This document shows, one piece after another, positions 52,361 to 60,431 of a DNA stretch of 64,000 nt. The DNA comes from Natronomonas moolapensis 8.8.11 (lineage in GTDB: Archaea > Halobacteriota > Halobacteria > Halobacteriales > Haloarculaceae): contig NC_020388.1 of the NCBI RefSeq assembly GCF_000591055.1, positions 1,178,001 through 1,242,000 of the forward strand, in the 5' to 3' direction. The notes below the pieces were generated by a model, which ran no database searches, was not told the DNA's origin, and saw only the letters and a list, made by a program, of their open reading frames with translations. The position numbers were made by a program, and so were the translations under genes. Positions within the stretch are counted from its first letter, which is position 1. Every line of letters starts with the position of its first letter.

Positions 52361-52628
52361 CGTCACGAACACGCCAGTAGCGATCGCGATCGTGCCCGCC
52401 GTCGTCGGCGCGGCCGCACGCCTGGGCGCGAACGGCTTTGCGCTCCTGCTCGCGGTGTTGTTCGCCTCGGCGACGTCGTTCAGCACGCCCGTCGGGTACC
52501 GGACCAACCTGGTGGTGTACGGTCCCGGCGGCTACGAGTTCGCCGACTTCGTTCGGGTCAGCGGGCCGCTGCAGTTGCTGTTGGGGGTCGTGATGACCGT
52601 CGGAAGCGCCACCCTGTGGGGGCTGTGA
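52361..52628 (+). pseudogene. C-terminal remnant of an SLC13/DASS-type transporter
   Basis: The frame reads VTNTPVAIAIVPAVVGAAAR, then FASATSFSTPVGYRTNLVVY and GPGGYEFADFVRVSGPLQLL before a final membrane helix and stop. SxSTPxGYxTNxxxYGPGGYxFxDF is the C-terminal signature of SLC13/DASS (NadC-type) sodium-dicarboxylate transporters. Only about 90 codons of an expected ~600 are present, with no start, so this is a deletion remnant. The frame could be opened from ATG 52325 but the extra residues do not fit the family. Confidence 0.65.
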
Positions 52629-52697
52629 TCTGGCCAACTGCGACGTCCGCTCTCCCGTCGGCGCCGTGGCGACCCGAAGCCGGAGGTGGGGGCCGCA

Positions 52698-53141
52698 CTA
52701 GAACTTCGCGTTGCCGCCCGCCGCGAGGCCGGCCGGCCCGAGGTCCTCTCTCGCCTGCTGGAGGTCGGTCGGTGTGTCACAGATAACGAGCGTCTCCCGG
52801 TTGTCGAGCGCGTGAAACTGATAGCGATCGGGGTCCGAGAGGCTCCGGAGCGCGTGGTGGTACGCCCGAACCGGAAACCGCGACGACCCCGGCCCCCACA
52901 GGCTCAGATCGTGGACAGCCGGGTCCCCGTGGAGCGCCTGAAAGACCTCGGCGAACGCGTCGATGTCGTCGATCGCGAGGGCCTTCTCCGGGACCACGAC
53001 GCCCGGCCGGTCGTCCGAATCGACGGTCGACGCCTCGTAGGCGACCGAATCGTATTCGTCGACGAAAGGACCGAACAGGTCCTCGACATCGTCGGGTGAC
53101 TCGTCCTCGAGCAGTTGCACGTAGAGAGTGAACTCAGCCAT
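52698..53141 (-). CDS. conserved haloarchaeal protein of unknown function
   Basis: 147 residues starting MAEFTLYVQLLEDESPDDVE (start 53141). The order of strands and helices (FTLYVQLLE, VAYEASTVD, VVVPEKALAIDDIDAF, FHALDNRETLVICDTPTD) suggests a ferredoxin-like alpha/beta fold. The ending GLAAGGNAKF is polar. No recognised family. Confidence 0.6.
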   Translation of the reverse strand: MAEFTLYVQLLEDESPDDVEDLFGPFVDEYDSVAYEASTVDSDDRPGVVVPEKALAIDDIDAFAEVFQALHGDPAVHDLSLWGPGSSRFPVRAYHHALRSLSDPDRYQFHALDNRETLVICDTPTDLQQAREDLGPAGLAAGGNAKF

Positions 53142-53281
53142 ATTCCCACATAGGAGCGAGACGCTCATACCGTTTCTGGACGTGGGACAGGTAGTGTTCA
53201 GATACGCTGATTCCATGCGAAGCTGAACGGTCCGAGCCAGCTGTCGGCCGTTCGCGCTTTGGCGTTGCCAAACAGGTGTTG
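53142..53281. other. non-coding gap with promoter of the 52.7-kb gene
   Basis: 140 bases without a gene between the minus-strand start at 53141 and the 110-bp element. Confidence 0.4.
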
Positions 53282-53391
53282 ATACTGATGGACAAACGAA
53301 CGGACACACGACGCACGAGGCGCACGCCGTTCGACGGAACGACCGGCGGGTCACTCGTGATCCGGTGTCGTTTGATTTCGTCCACCAGTAT
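53282..53391 (+). mobile_element. 110-bp inverted-repeat element, copy C
   Basis: Starts ATACTGATGGACAAACG and ends TTCGTCCACCAGTAT. It carries the best-preserved imperfect terminal inverted repeat: ATACTGATGGACAAA against ATACTGGTGGACGAA. No open frame of transposase length. It lies in the unusual non-coding stretch of 53142-53721. Confidence 0.7.
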
Positions 53392-53498
53392 GAGGCAGTC
53401 GTTTTTGACATAGATCACCCGGAAAACGCACCGCCTCACCCCTTATGCGTATCTGAACACCGTCGTCCGATACCCCCGGTCGGCTTCATCCCCGTCCT

Positions 53499-53628
53499 CG
53501 AAAAGCGGAGCTTTTCGGTTGTGGTTCGAGACGCGGAGCGTCTCGTCATCACGAGGGACGTACGTCTCTCGAACGACAGCGAGAGCTACGCTCTCGCCAT
53601 GCCCCTGAAAGGCGAGGCTTTCGCCTCG
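53499..53628 (+). repeat. row of five short hairpins
   Basis: Successive perfect or near-perfect stems: CGAAAAGC-GGA-GCTTTTCG (53499-53517), CGAGACGC-GGA-GCGTCTCG (53527-53545), CGAGGGACG-TA-CGTCTCTCG (53552-53571), CGAGAGC-TAC-GCTCTCG (53580-53596) and CGAGGC-TTTC-GCCTCG (53613-53628). The first two share the same 3-base loop. The short frames crossing it on either strand are not supported. Confidence 0.7.
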
Positions 53629-53721
53629 AATTTTCCGCAATTAAATACGTGACCGGTGTGTGTGCTTCGGCGGGCTGTCGCCTCCGACATCGCGGGACGG
53701 CACCGACCCGGCGTCGGTCGT

Positions 53722-54288
53722 TCACTTCGCGCTGTTCGTCTCTCCCGCCGAGCCGTCGGTGTCGGTTCCGTTCCCGACCGCATCGCCGGACCCGGCAGTC
53801 GCCCGTTGGCGCGCCTGTTCGAAGCGATCACGGTGGGCGACGGCGGAGAGAAGCGGCTCTTCGAGCAGGTCGATCAACGCGAGTGGATCGCCTTCGACCA
53901 GCAACGTCCCGTTTGGTTCGACCGTGTCGAGGTGCTCGGCGTCCGCCGAATCGATCGCGCTGCTAGCGGCCTCGACCGCCTCCGCCAGGAGCTCCTGTTC
54001 GCGCTCGGCCAGCCGGCTTCTCGCCTCTTCGCGGCCGATTTCGCCCTCGTCGAGCGCCGTCTTGACCTCGAGTTGGGCTTCGCGCAGCGCCCCGGGATCG
54101 GGCTGGACGATTATCGAGACGGTTCGAGTGGGGTCTGCCCCCTGAGGTGTGGGTTCGGGCGCGCTGTCTTGGGCCTCCGGCGTGCGCTCGCTTCGGAGTT
54201 CCGAACAGCCCGCGAGTCCGGCGGCGCCGGTGGTCGTCAGCGCGAGGAACCGTCGGCGATCGGCGTCGAGGTCGTGTTCGGTGTCCAT
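53722..54288 (-). CDS. putative lipoprotein with Tat signal
   Basis: 188 residues. DRRRFLALTTTGAAGLAGCS has the twin-arginine-type motif (RRRFLAL), a hydrophobic stretch and a lipobox (LAGC), so the mature protein would be anchored outside through a lipid-modified Cys. Rest: Thr/Pro-rich linker, then a helical region with many Glu/Arg (about 60-150), then a polar Asp/Gly/Ser tail. Role unknown. Confidence 0.75.
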   Translation of the reverse strand: MDTEHDLDADRRRFLALTTTGAAGLAGCSELRSERTPEAQDSAPEPTPQGADPTRTVSIIVQPDPGALREAQLEVKTALDEGEIGREEARSRLAEREQELLAEAVEAASSAIDSADAEHLDTVEPNGTLLVEGDPLALIDLLEEPLLSAVAHRDRFEQARQRATAGSGDAVGNGTDTDGSAGETNSAK

Positions 54289-54377
54289 CGCTCCGGATTG
54301 GGATGGGGAGTGAAAAAACCCCGCGATCGGTCCCGCCGACTCCGTAGCCCGACCGCGGTACGGAGCGACCAGCGAGG

Positions 54378-54866
54378 TCAGGCTCGCGGCCCGGCGTCCC
54401 GGACGGCGACCGCGGTGACGCGGCGACAGATCGCGAAGACGGCCCCGGCAACAGACCCGAGGGCCGCCCCGGCAGCCGTGCCGACGGCGACTACCCCGAA
54501 CACCGACCGGAACCCGGGATCGATCGGGGTCGGAAGCGGCGAGACGAACCCGACGACGAGGGCGATCGTCAGGTAGATCGACGCGACCGCGGCGCCTCCG
54601 GCGGCCGCCCGGCCCAGCCACACCGTCGAACTCGCGGTATCGGGGGTCGATGAGATCACGACCCCGGCGGCCACGACGGCGAGGAGCCACAGGTAGCCGA
54701 ATAGAAGAGTGGCGACAGCGGTCCCGACCGCCGGGAGGGCGACCGGGAGCGATCCGTCGAGGTGACTCGCGAGGATCACCCCGACGACGACGAGGACGGT
54801 CGTCGCGGTCCCGACGACCCACGCCTCGAGATGGCGGGTTCCCGGGGTAGCGTGACGGTCAGCCAC
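54378..54866 (-). CDS. four-helix membrane protein
   Basis: 162 residues with four membrane segments: about 18-36, 42-64, 80-104 and 122-150. The rest is short polar loops. Its start overlaps the 3' end of the CopD-like gene by eight bases, so the two are in one transcript and the products may work together. Function unknown. Confidence 0.65.
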   Translation of the reverse strand: MADRHATPGTRHLEAWVVGTATTVLVVVGVILASHLDGSLPVALPAVGTAVATLLFGYLWLLAVVAAGVVISSTPDTASSTVWLGRAAAGGAAVASIYLTIALVVGFVSPLPTPIDPGFRSVFGVVAVGTAAGAALGSVAGAVFAICRRVTAVAVRDAGPRA

Positions 54867-55281
54867 GGGCGAGCACCCCCGCCAGCGGGACGATCACGGC
54901 CGACAAAAGCGTGGTCGCCGCGTACAGCCACCGGAGGCCGCGGGCCGTCGACGGCTCGCGATCCCGGCGGCGGAGTTCGAGCACAGAGAGCGCCCGGACC
55001 ACGGAGACGGCCGCGAGCAGGAGAATACACACGAGTTTGATCGAGAACGCGCTCGCCCGGACCCCAGTGGTCGGGATGCCGAACCCGACCAGGTTGCCGA
55101 GGCCGGTGAATATCATGACCCCGAGGACGGCCCAGAACCCGGCTTCGAACCACGAGAGCGGTCGGGCCGACTTCGGCTCGCCGACGCGGAGTGCGAGCCA
55201 CAGGACGGCCGACCCGCCGATCACGAAGCCCGAACCGAGGACGTGGATCGAGCGGACGGCGACGTACTGCGTCACTGCCAT
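54859..55281 (-). CDS. CopD-like membrane protein
   Basis: 140 residues with four membrane helices (about 10-30, 45-66, 75-97, 118-137). VRSIHVLGSGFVIGGSAVLW and AVLGVMIFTGLGNLVGFGIP match the CopD/DUF2269 helix pattern with a conserved His in helix 1 and a Gly-rich helix 2. Starts at 55281; the frame further upstream is antisense to the promoter of lpdA. A metal or heme role is possible but unproven. Confidence 0.6.
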   Translation of the reverse strand: MAVTQYVAVRSIHVLGSGFVIGGSAVLWLALRVGEPKSARPLSWFEAGFWAVLGVMIFTGLGNLVGFGIPTTGVRASAFSIKLVCILLLAAVSVVRALSVLELRRRDREPSTARGLRWLYAATTLLSAVIVPLAGVLARG

Positions 55282-55371
55282 CGGGTCGTTTTGGTGGCGC
55301 GTCGACAAGTACGTACGGTTCCGCGGCGCCCGCCCCCTTTTTAATCCCCGGCGTCGTGGGACCGACAACGC

Positions 55372-56796
55372 ATGGTCGTCGGAGACGTCCCGACCGGAAC
55401 CGAACTGCTGGTGATCGGTGGTGGCCCCGGCGGCTACGCCGCTGCAATCCGGGGCGGCCAACTCGGCCTCGACGTGACGCTCGTCGAGGCCGACGCCTAC
55501 GGCGGCACCTGCCTGAACGAGGGCTGTATCCCCTCGAAGGCGCTCGTCCACGCGAGTAGCTTAGCCCACGCGGTCGAACACGCCGAATCGATGGGGATCC
55601 ACGCCCGCGCCGACGTCGACTTCCGGGAGCTCGTCGGCTGGAAAGACGGCGTCGTCGACCGGCTGACCGGCGGCGTCGAGGCGCTCTGTGAGGCCAACGG
55701 CGTCACCCTACTCGAGGGGCGCGCGGAGTTCGTCGACGGGGACACGGCGAGGGTTGCCCACGGCGGCGAGGGCCAAGGCAGCGAGTCGGTCGAGTTCGAA
55801 CGCGCCGTCGTCGCCACGGGGAGCCGGCCGATTGAGGTTTCCGGGTTCGACACCGACGACGAGCGGATTCTGAGCTCGGGCGACGCGCTCTCGCTCGAGA
55901 CGCTCCCGGAGTCGCTCTGTGTCGTCGGCGGCGGCTACATCGGCATGGAGCTGTCGACGGTCTTCGCGAAACTGGGCACGGACGTGACGGTCGTCGAGGC
56001 TCTCGACGACGTCCTCCCGGGCTACGGCGACGACGTTACCGGTATCGTCCGCGACCGGGCCGAGGAACTCGGGATCGAGTTCCGGCTCGGCGAGGCCGCC
56101 CGGGGCTGGACGGAGGTAGACGGCGGCGCGCGCGTCGAGACCGAGACGGAAGACGGGGCGACGAACACCTACACCGCCGAGCGCGTCCTCGTCGCCGTCG
56201 GTCGGGAACCCGCTGCCGACACCTGCAACCTCGAGGCAGTCGGCGTCGAACCGAGCGCGGACGGGCACATCGAAACCGACGACGCGACCCGGACCGCCGT
56301 GGAGGGCGTCCACGCTGTCGGCGACGTGGCCGGCGACCCGATGTTGGCACACGCGGCCTACCGGGAGGGCCACGTCGCCGCCGAAGTCGTCGCGGGCGAG
56401 CCGGCGCGGCTCGACTGTCAGGCGACCCCGGCGGCAGTCTTCACCGACCCCGAGATCGGGGCTGTCGGGCTGGACGCCGGGGAGGCCGAGGCCGAGGGGT
56501 TCGACCCCCTTGTCGGGGAGATGCCGATGCGGTCGTCTGGACGGGCGCTCACGCTCGGGGCCGAGACGGGGTTCGTCCGGATCGTCGCCGACGCGGAGAC
56601 GGGGTTCGTCCTCGGCGCGCGGATCGTCGGTCCCGACGCCTCGGAACTGATCGCAGAGGTCGGGTTGGCGATCGAGATGGGCGCGCGGCTCGGGGACGTC
56701 GTCGGGACGACCCACGTCCACCCGACGCTGTCGGAGGCGGTCGCGGAGGCGGCCGCGAACGCGCAGGGGGTGGCGATTCACACCTCGAAGCGCTGA
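55372..56796 (+). CDS. lpdA: dihydrolipoyl dehydrogenase
   Basis: 474 residues, normal length. ELLVIGGGPGGYAAAIRGGQ is the FAD motif; GGTCLNEGCIPSKALVHASS holds the redox Cys pair (47 and 52); CVVGGGYIGMELSTVFAKLG is the NAD motif; GTTHVHPTLSEAVAEAA has the catalytic His-Glu pair. It re-oxidises dihydrolipoyl groups of 2-oxoacid dehydrogenase complexes. No E1 or E2 gene is adjacent, so it is encoded alone here. Confidence 0.95.
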   Translation: MVVGDVPTGTELLVIGGGPGGYAAAIRGGQLGLDVTLVEADAYGGTCLNEGCIPSKALVHASSLAHAVEHAESMGIHARADVDFRELVGWKDGVVDRLTGGVEALCEANGVTLLEGRAEFVDGDTARVAHGGEGQGSESVEFERAVVATGSRPIEVSGFDTDDERILSSGDALSLETLPESLCVVGGGYIGMELSTVFAKLGTDVTVVEALDDVLPGYGDDVTGIVRDRAEELGIEFRLGEAARGWTEVDGGARVETETEDGATNTYTAERVLVAVGREPAADTCNLEAVGVEPSADGHIETDDATRTAVEGVHAVGDVAGDPMLAHAAYREGHVAAEVVAGEPARLDCQATPAAVFTDPEIGAVGLDAGEAEAEGFDPLVGEMPMRSSGRALTLGAETGFVRIVADAETGFVLGARIVGPDASELIAEVGLAIEMGARLGDVVGTTHVHPTLSEAVAEAAANAQGVAIHTSKR

Positions 56797-56884
56797 CTCG
56801 GGCGACGCCGAAACGAGGCGAACGCCGGAGCGGGAACCCACCGCCGACCCCTGCCCCTATGTCCGCTGCCGCCGACCAGTCGGT

Positions 56885-57949
56885 ATGGAGATCTCCCCCT
56901 TCGAACTCGAACGGTGGTTCGCCGAGGTCGAGGCCGATGCCGACGTGATGTTGGCCGAAAGCGGCGTCCGGCCGCTATCGGTCGATCGCTTCGACACCGA
57001 TCCCGGAACGCTCGGATACGTCGTCCCCACCTCCGGCGACCCCGAGTTCAGGGCCGCCGTCGGCGCCCACCACGACCGCGACGCCAGCGAGACGATCTTC
57101 ACCTGCGGCACCCAGGAAGCAAACCTACTGGCGATGCTTTCGGTTCTCGACGATCACGCCGTGGTCGTGACGCCGACCTACGGCTCCTTTGTCGGCCTCG
57201 GCGACGCGCTCGGGGACGTGACTCGGGTCCCGTTGTCGGAGCCGGACTGGACACTCGACTCCGAGGCGGTCGGGGAGGCGCTGTGTCCCGACACCGACCT
57301 CGTCGTCGTCGTGAACCCGAACAACCCGACCGGGCGGTATCACGACGAGACGACGATACGGGCGCTCTACGAGCGGTGTGCGGACAACGGCACCTACCTG
57401 CTCTGTGATGAGGTGTACCGGCTGCTGGCCGAGGAGCCGATCCCACCGGTCGCGAGCTTCGGCCGATACGGGGTCTCGACGGGCGGCGTCTCGAAGGCGT
57501 TCGGGCTCGCCGGGCTCCGGTTCGGGTGGCTCTGTGGGCCGCGTGCGGTCGTCGCGGCCGCGGAGAACTGGAAGGACTACACGACGATCGCACCGCCCGC
57601 GTTCGGTCAACATATCGCCGAGCAGGCGTTCGAGCGACGCGCCGAGATCCTCGCCGAGAACCGCGAGCACACCGCGGAAAACCGCGCCGTCGTGGAAGCG
57701 TTCCTCGAGACGCACGGTCTCGGGTGGTCCGCTCCGGACTGCGGCGTCAACGGCTTCCTCCGCGTCCCCGAGGGCTTCGCCGGCGGAGAGTCGTTCTGTC
57801 GGAGCCTCCTCGCCGAGGAGTCGGTCGTTCTGGCGCCGGGCGAGGCGTTTGGCCGCCCGCAGTGGGTCCGGATCGGCTTCGGGCTCCCGGGCGCCGAGCT
57901 CGACGAGGGGCTGGCCCGGGTCGGCGCGTTCTTGGATCGGCACCGGTGA
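56885..57949 (+). CDS. class I/II aminotransferase, second copy type
   Basis: 354 residues. TLGYVVPTSGDPEFRAAVGA and NPNNPTGRYH (NPTG motif) are the substrate and PLP regions; the Schiff-base Lys is in TGGVSKAFGLAGLRFGWLCG near residue 204; QWVRIGFGLP is the C-terminal Arg stretch. It shares fold but only limited residues with the 1.2-kb enzyme, so it is another subgroup. Ends with a hairpin region at 58001. Confidence 0.88.
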   Translation: MEISPFELERWFAEVEADADVMLAESGVRPLSVDRFDTDPGTLGYVVPTSGDPEFRAAVGAHHDRDASETIFTCGTQEANLLAMLSVLDDHAVVVTPTYGSFVGLGDALGDVTRVPLSEPDWTLDSEAVGEALCPDTDLVVVVNPNNPTGRYHDETTIRALYERCADNGTYLLCDEVYRLLAEEPIPPVASFGRYGVSTGGVSKAFGLAGLRFGWLCGPRAVVAAAENWKDYTTIAPPAFGQHIAEQAFERRAEILAENREHTAENRAVVEAFLETHGLGWSAPDCGVNGFLRVPEGFAGGESFCRSLLAEESVVLAPGEAFGRPQWVRIGFGLPGAELDEGLARVGAFLDRHR

Positions 57950-58000
57950 ACTACCCTACCGTACTGTGCTACTCGGCCGCTCCGCCCCTGCGTTGTCGTC

Positions 58001-58019
58001 CGAGAGACGCAGTCTCTCG
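58001..58019 (+). terminator. hairpin after the aminotransferase gene
   Basis: CGAGAGAC-GCA-GTCTCTCG, perfect 8-bp stem, 52 bases after the stop codon. It resembles the hairpins at 53527-53596. It might help end transcription or belong to the same repeat class. Confidence 0.45.
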
Positions 58020-58079
58020 TGCTCACGAAACTCTCCGATTTTCGAACGACTCCTCGAGGAAGGGGCGGTAGCGCCCGCG

Positions 58080-58199
58080 TTCGGTCAAAAAGACATACAT
58101 CTAATTAACACGAAATAGACTGCTTAATTGCTGTTATTTGTATGCTTTATTTACCTACTCGAAAACTTTAGTAGAGTATAGTGTGACAACTCGGTTGTA
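58080..58199 (+). promoter_or_regulatory. AT-rich promoter region of the zinc ribbon/GCS2-like operon
   Basis: AT-rich upstream of the ATG at 58200, with CTTTAGTAGA at about 58166-58175 as a TATA-like box 25-33 bases before the start. The flanking TACTC...GAGTA (about 58156-58178) is an inverted repeat around the box and could be an operator. Confidence 0.4.
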
Positions 58200-58442
58200 A
58201 TGTCTGTGCAACCCCCGGGCGAGGTGGTCGAACCCGACCGACCAGTAGAGAAGGGAACGTTGTTCTGTCTCTCGTGTCCGTATCGCGACGCTATCGACGG
58301 TGCGTGGACAGTCGTCGAGACGAACGACAGTGTCCACTACCTGTGCCCGAACTGCGGCACCGGACTGCCGGCCCGGCGTCGGTTATCGGGAGACGCCAGC
58401 GAGCGGCCACAGCGCCCTGTACTCGACGGACCGGGGCGATGA
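58200..58442 (+). CDS. small zinc ribbon protein
   Basis: 80 residues. CLSCPYRDAIDGAW and YLCPNCGTGLPARR give two pairs of cysteines (CxxC...CPxC) for one zinc ribbon. A disordered basic tail follows. It overlaps the GCS2-like gene by four bases (ATGA), so it may be a partner or regulator for that enzyme. Confidence 0.65.
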   Translation: MSVQPPGEVVEPDRPVEKGTLFCLSCPYRDAIDGAWTVVETNDSVHYLCPNCGTGLPARRRLSGDASERPQRPVLDGPGR

Positions 58443-59563
58443 CCGGCGACGTCGACGCCACGACCGGCGGGGCTCGGGTCCGCCGGAGCGTCGAGGTCGA
58501 GTACTGGGTGATCGACGGGTCGGGGCGGTTGGTCGACCCCGGCGACCTCGTCGAGTGCCCCGGCGCGGAACGGGAGTTCGTCGTTCCGATGCTCGAGATC
58601 AAGACGACGCCCTGCGAGACGACGGCCGGACTCCGGGCGGAGCTGTTCGAGCGGATCGGCGACGTCCTCGAGCGCGCCGACGAGCGCGGTCTCGGGCTCG
58701 TTCCCCTGTCGACGCCGGTGTCGGCCGACTCGGTACGGGACCTCCCGAGCGAGCGAACCCGGATCCAAGACCGCGTCGTCGGCGATCGCTTCGAGTACGT
58801 CCGCCACTGTGCGGGTACGCACATCCACGTCGAGCAACAGCCGGACAGCGCGGTCGATCAGTTGAACACGCTCACCGCGCTCGATCCCGCCTTGGCGCTC
58901 GTGAACTCCTCGCCGTACTTCGGGGGCGAACGCCTGGCGACGGGCGCGCGCTCGCTGCTCTACCGGCGGATGGCCTACGCCGACCTCCCACACCAGGGAC
59001 AGCTGTGGCCCTACGTCGACGACACCGAGGAGTGGGCCAAACGGCTCGAGCGCCGCTGTGCCGAGTTCAAGACGGCGGCGACTATCGCCGGGATCGACAC
59101 GGAGGCGACCGAGGCGGCGTTCGATCCCGAGAGCGCGGTCTGGACGCCGGTGAAACTGCGCGCGGCCTTTTCGACCGTCGAGTGGCGCTCGCCGGACACC
59201 GCACTCCCGAGTCAGGTCGTCCGCCTGGCCGACGACGTCGTCGACGTCGTCGAACGGGCGAGCGCGACCGAGCCGCGGATCGAGGGGCGCGCCGGCCATC
59301 TCAGCGACACCGACCTCGTGTTGCCGGAGTTCGACGCCGTCAAGGAGTATGTCGAGCGCGCGATACGCGACGGACTCGCCGACGACTCGGTCCGGGCGTA
59401 CCTCGACCGGATGGGCTTCGATGTGGCCGCCTACGACCCCCTCGCCGCCGAAGTCGGGGGCGGCGAGGAACTCTCGCCCGGCGAGACCCGGGAGATCCGC
59501 CTCGAGTACGCCGACCGCCTCCGGGACGACATCCGAGCGCGCAGCAAGGTCCATGCGGACTGA
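58439..59563 (+). CDS. GCS2-family carboxylate-amine ligase, diverged paralogue
   Basis: 374 residues. SVEVEYWVIDGSGRLVDPGD replaces the usual IExEF of GshA with VEYW, but EFVVPMLEIKTTPCETTAGL, YVRHCAGTHIHVEQQPDSAV and ALVNSSPYFGGERLATGARS keep the GCS2 fold and His-x-His. The divergence at the metal-binding Glu stretch suggests a different acid substrate or lost activity. Follows the zinc ribbon gene by overlap. Confidence 0.7.
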   Translation: MTGDVDATTGGARVRRSVEVEYWVIDGSGRLVDPGDLVECPGAEREFVVPMLEIKTTPCETTAGLRAELFERIGDVLERADERGLGLVPLSTPVSADSVRDLPSERTRIQDRVVGDRFEYVRHCAGTHIHVEQQPDSAVDQLNTLTALDPALALVNSSPYFGGERLATGARSLLYRRMAYADLPHQGQLWPYVDDTEEWAKRLERRCAEFKTAATIAGIDTEATEAAFDPESAVWTPVKLRAAFSTVEWRSPDTALPSQVVRLADDVVDVVERASATEPRIEGRAGHLSDTDLVLPEFDAVKEYVERAIRDGLADDSVRAYLDRMGFDVAAYDPLAAEVGGGEELSPGETREIRLEYADRLRDDIRARSKVHAD

Positions 59564-59688
59564 TTGCGTCGTCTCCGCACGCTCCGCTGTGTCCCCCGTC
59601 TCGGGACCGTGCCCCCCCGCCGAGACCGGAGAGTACCGGCAAACGATGGCGGGACGCGGCGCTATTTTATCCGGACCGAGTTAGCACA

Positions 59689-60399
59689 ATGGAGATGAAA
59701 CAGCCACGCATCGCGCTGTTGAACGCCGCTCACGCCGCCGCCGACACCCGCCGGAACTTCCGGCGGGAACTCGACGCCGACGTCGTCGAGTTCCACTGTC
59801 CCTCCGGGGAGTTCCCTGAAGGGTTCCGATACGACGGATTCGTCGTTACGGGGTCGCGGGCCTCCGTCTACTGGGACCGCGAGTGGATCGGACGGCTGAA
59901 GGAGTGGGTCGGGGACGCCCTCGAGGCCGGCGTGCCGGCCCTCGGCGTCTGCTACGGCCACCAGCTGCTTGCCGACGTCCTCGGTGGGAGCGTCGAGAGC
60001 ATGGGCGAGTACGAGATTGGCTACCGGACTGTCGAACAAGACGGAAAAAACCGGCTTCTGGAGGGCGTCAGCGAGGAGATGACGGTATTCACAACCCACT
60101 CGGATCACGTCCAGGAGGCCCCGCCGGGGGCGACCGTCTTCGCGAGAAACGAGTACGGTGTCCACGGCTTCCGGAAGGGCCACGCCTTCGCGGTCCAGTT
60201 CCACCCCGAATACGACATGGAGACCGCCGAGTCCGTCGCGCGCGGCAAGGACGACGAACTCCCGGCCGAACGGATCGAGGCCGTGATCGACGGTATCCAC
60301 GCCGACAACTACGAGATGGCCTGTGAGGCGAAGGCGCTCTTCGACAACTTCCTCGAGTACGTCGAGGAGCTCCACGTGGGGCGCGTCGACGCGGACTGA
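59689..60399 (+). CDS. class I glutamine amidotransferase-like protein
   Basis: 236 residues. GVPALGVCYGHQLLADVLGG contains the nucleophile Cys, and FAVQFHPEYDMETAES holds the His and Glu of the triad. TVFTTHSDHVQEAPPGATVF matches the GATase middle region. It resembles the GuaA amidotransferase-related standalone family (GMP synthase-glutamine amidotransferase domain), releasing ammonia from glutamine or hydrolysing a gamma-glutamyl bond. It lies 125 bases after the GCS2-like gene, suggesting the two may be linked in gamma-glutamyl chemistry (inference). Confidence 0.8.
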   Translation: MEMKQPRIALLNAAHAAADTRRNFRRELDADVVEFHCPSGEFPEGFRYDGFVVTGSRASVYWDREWIGRLKEWVGDALEAGVPALGVCYGHQLLADVLGGSVESMGEYEIGYRTVEQDGKNRLLEGVSEEMTVFTTHSDHVQEAPPGATVFARNEYGVHGFRKGHAFAVQFHPEYDMETAESVARGKDDELPAERIEAVIDGIHADNYEMACEAKALFDNFLEYVEELHVGRVDAD

Positions 60400-60431
60400 T
60401 CGGAACCGTCCTGACGAGCGCCCGGGTCCCC

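Noticed and set aside
53365-53652. 95-residue plus frame and 65-residue minus frame over the hairpin row
   Set aside because: They are formed by the palindromes; composition and lack of a supporting start make coding unlikely.
58274-58440. Upstream extension of the GCS2-like frame
   Set aside because: The added segment lies over the zinc ribbon gene in another frame and the ATG at 58439 gives a clean ATGA coupling.
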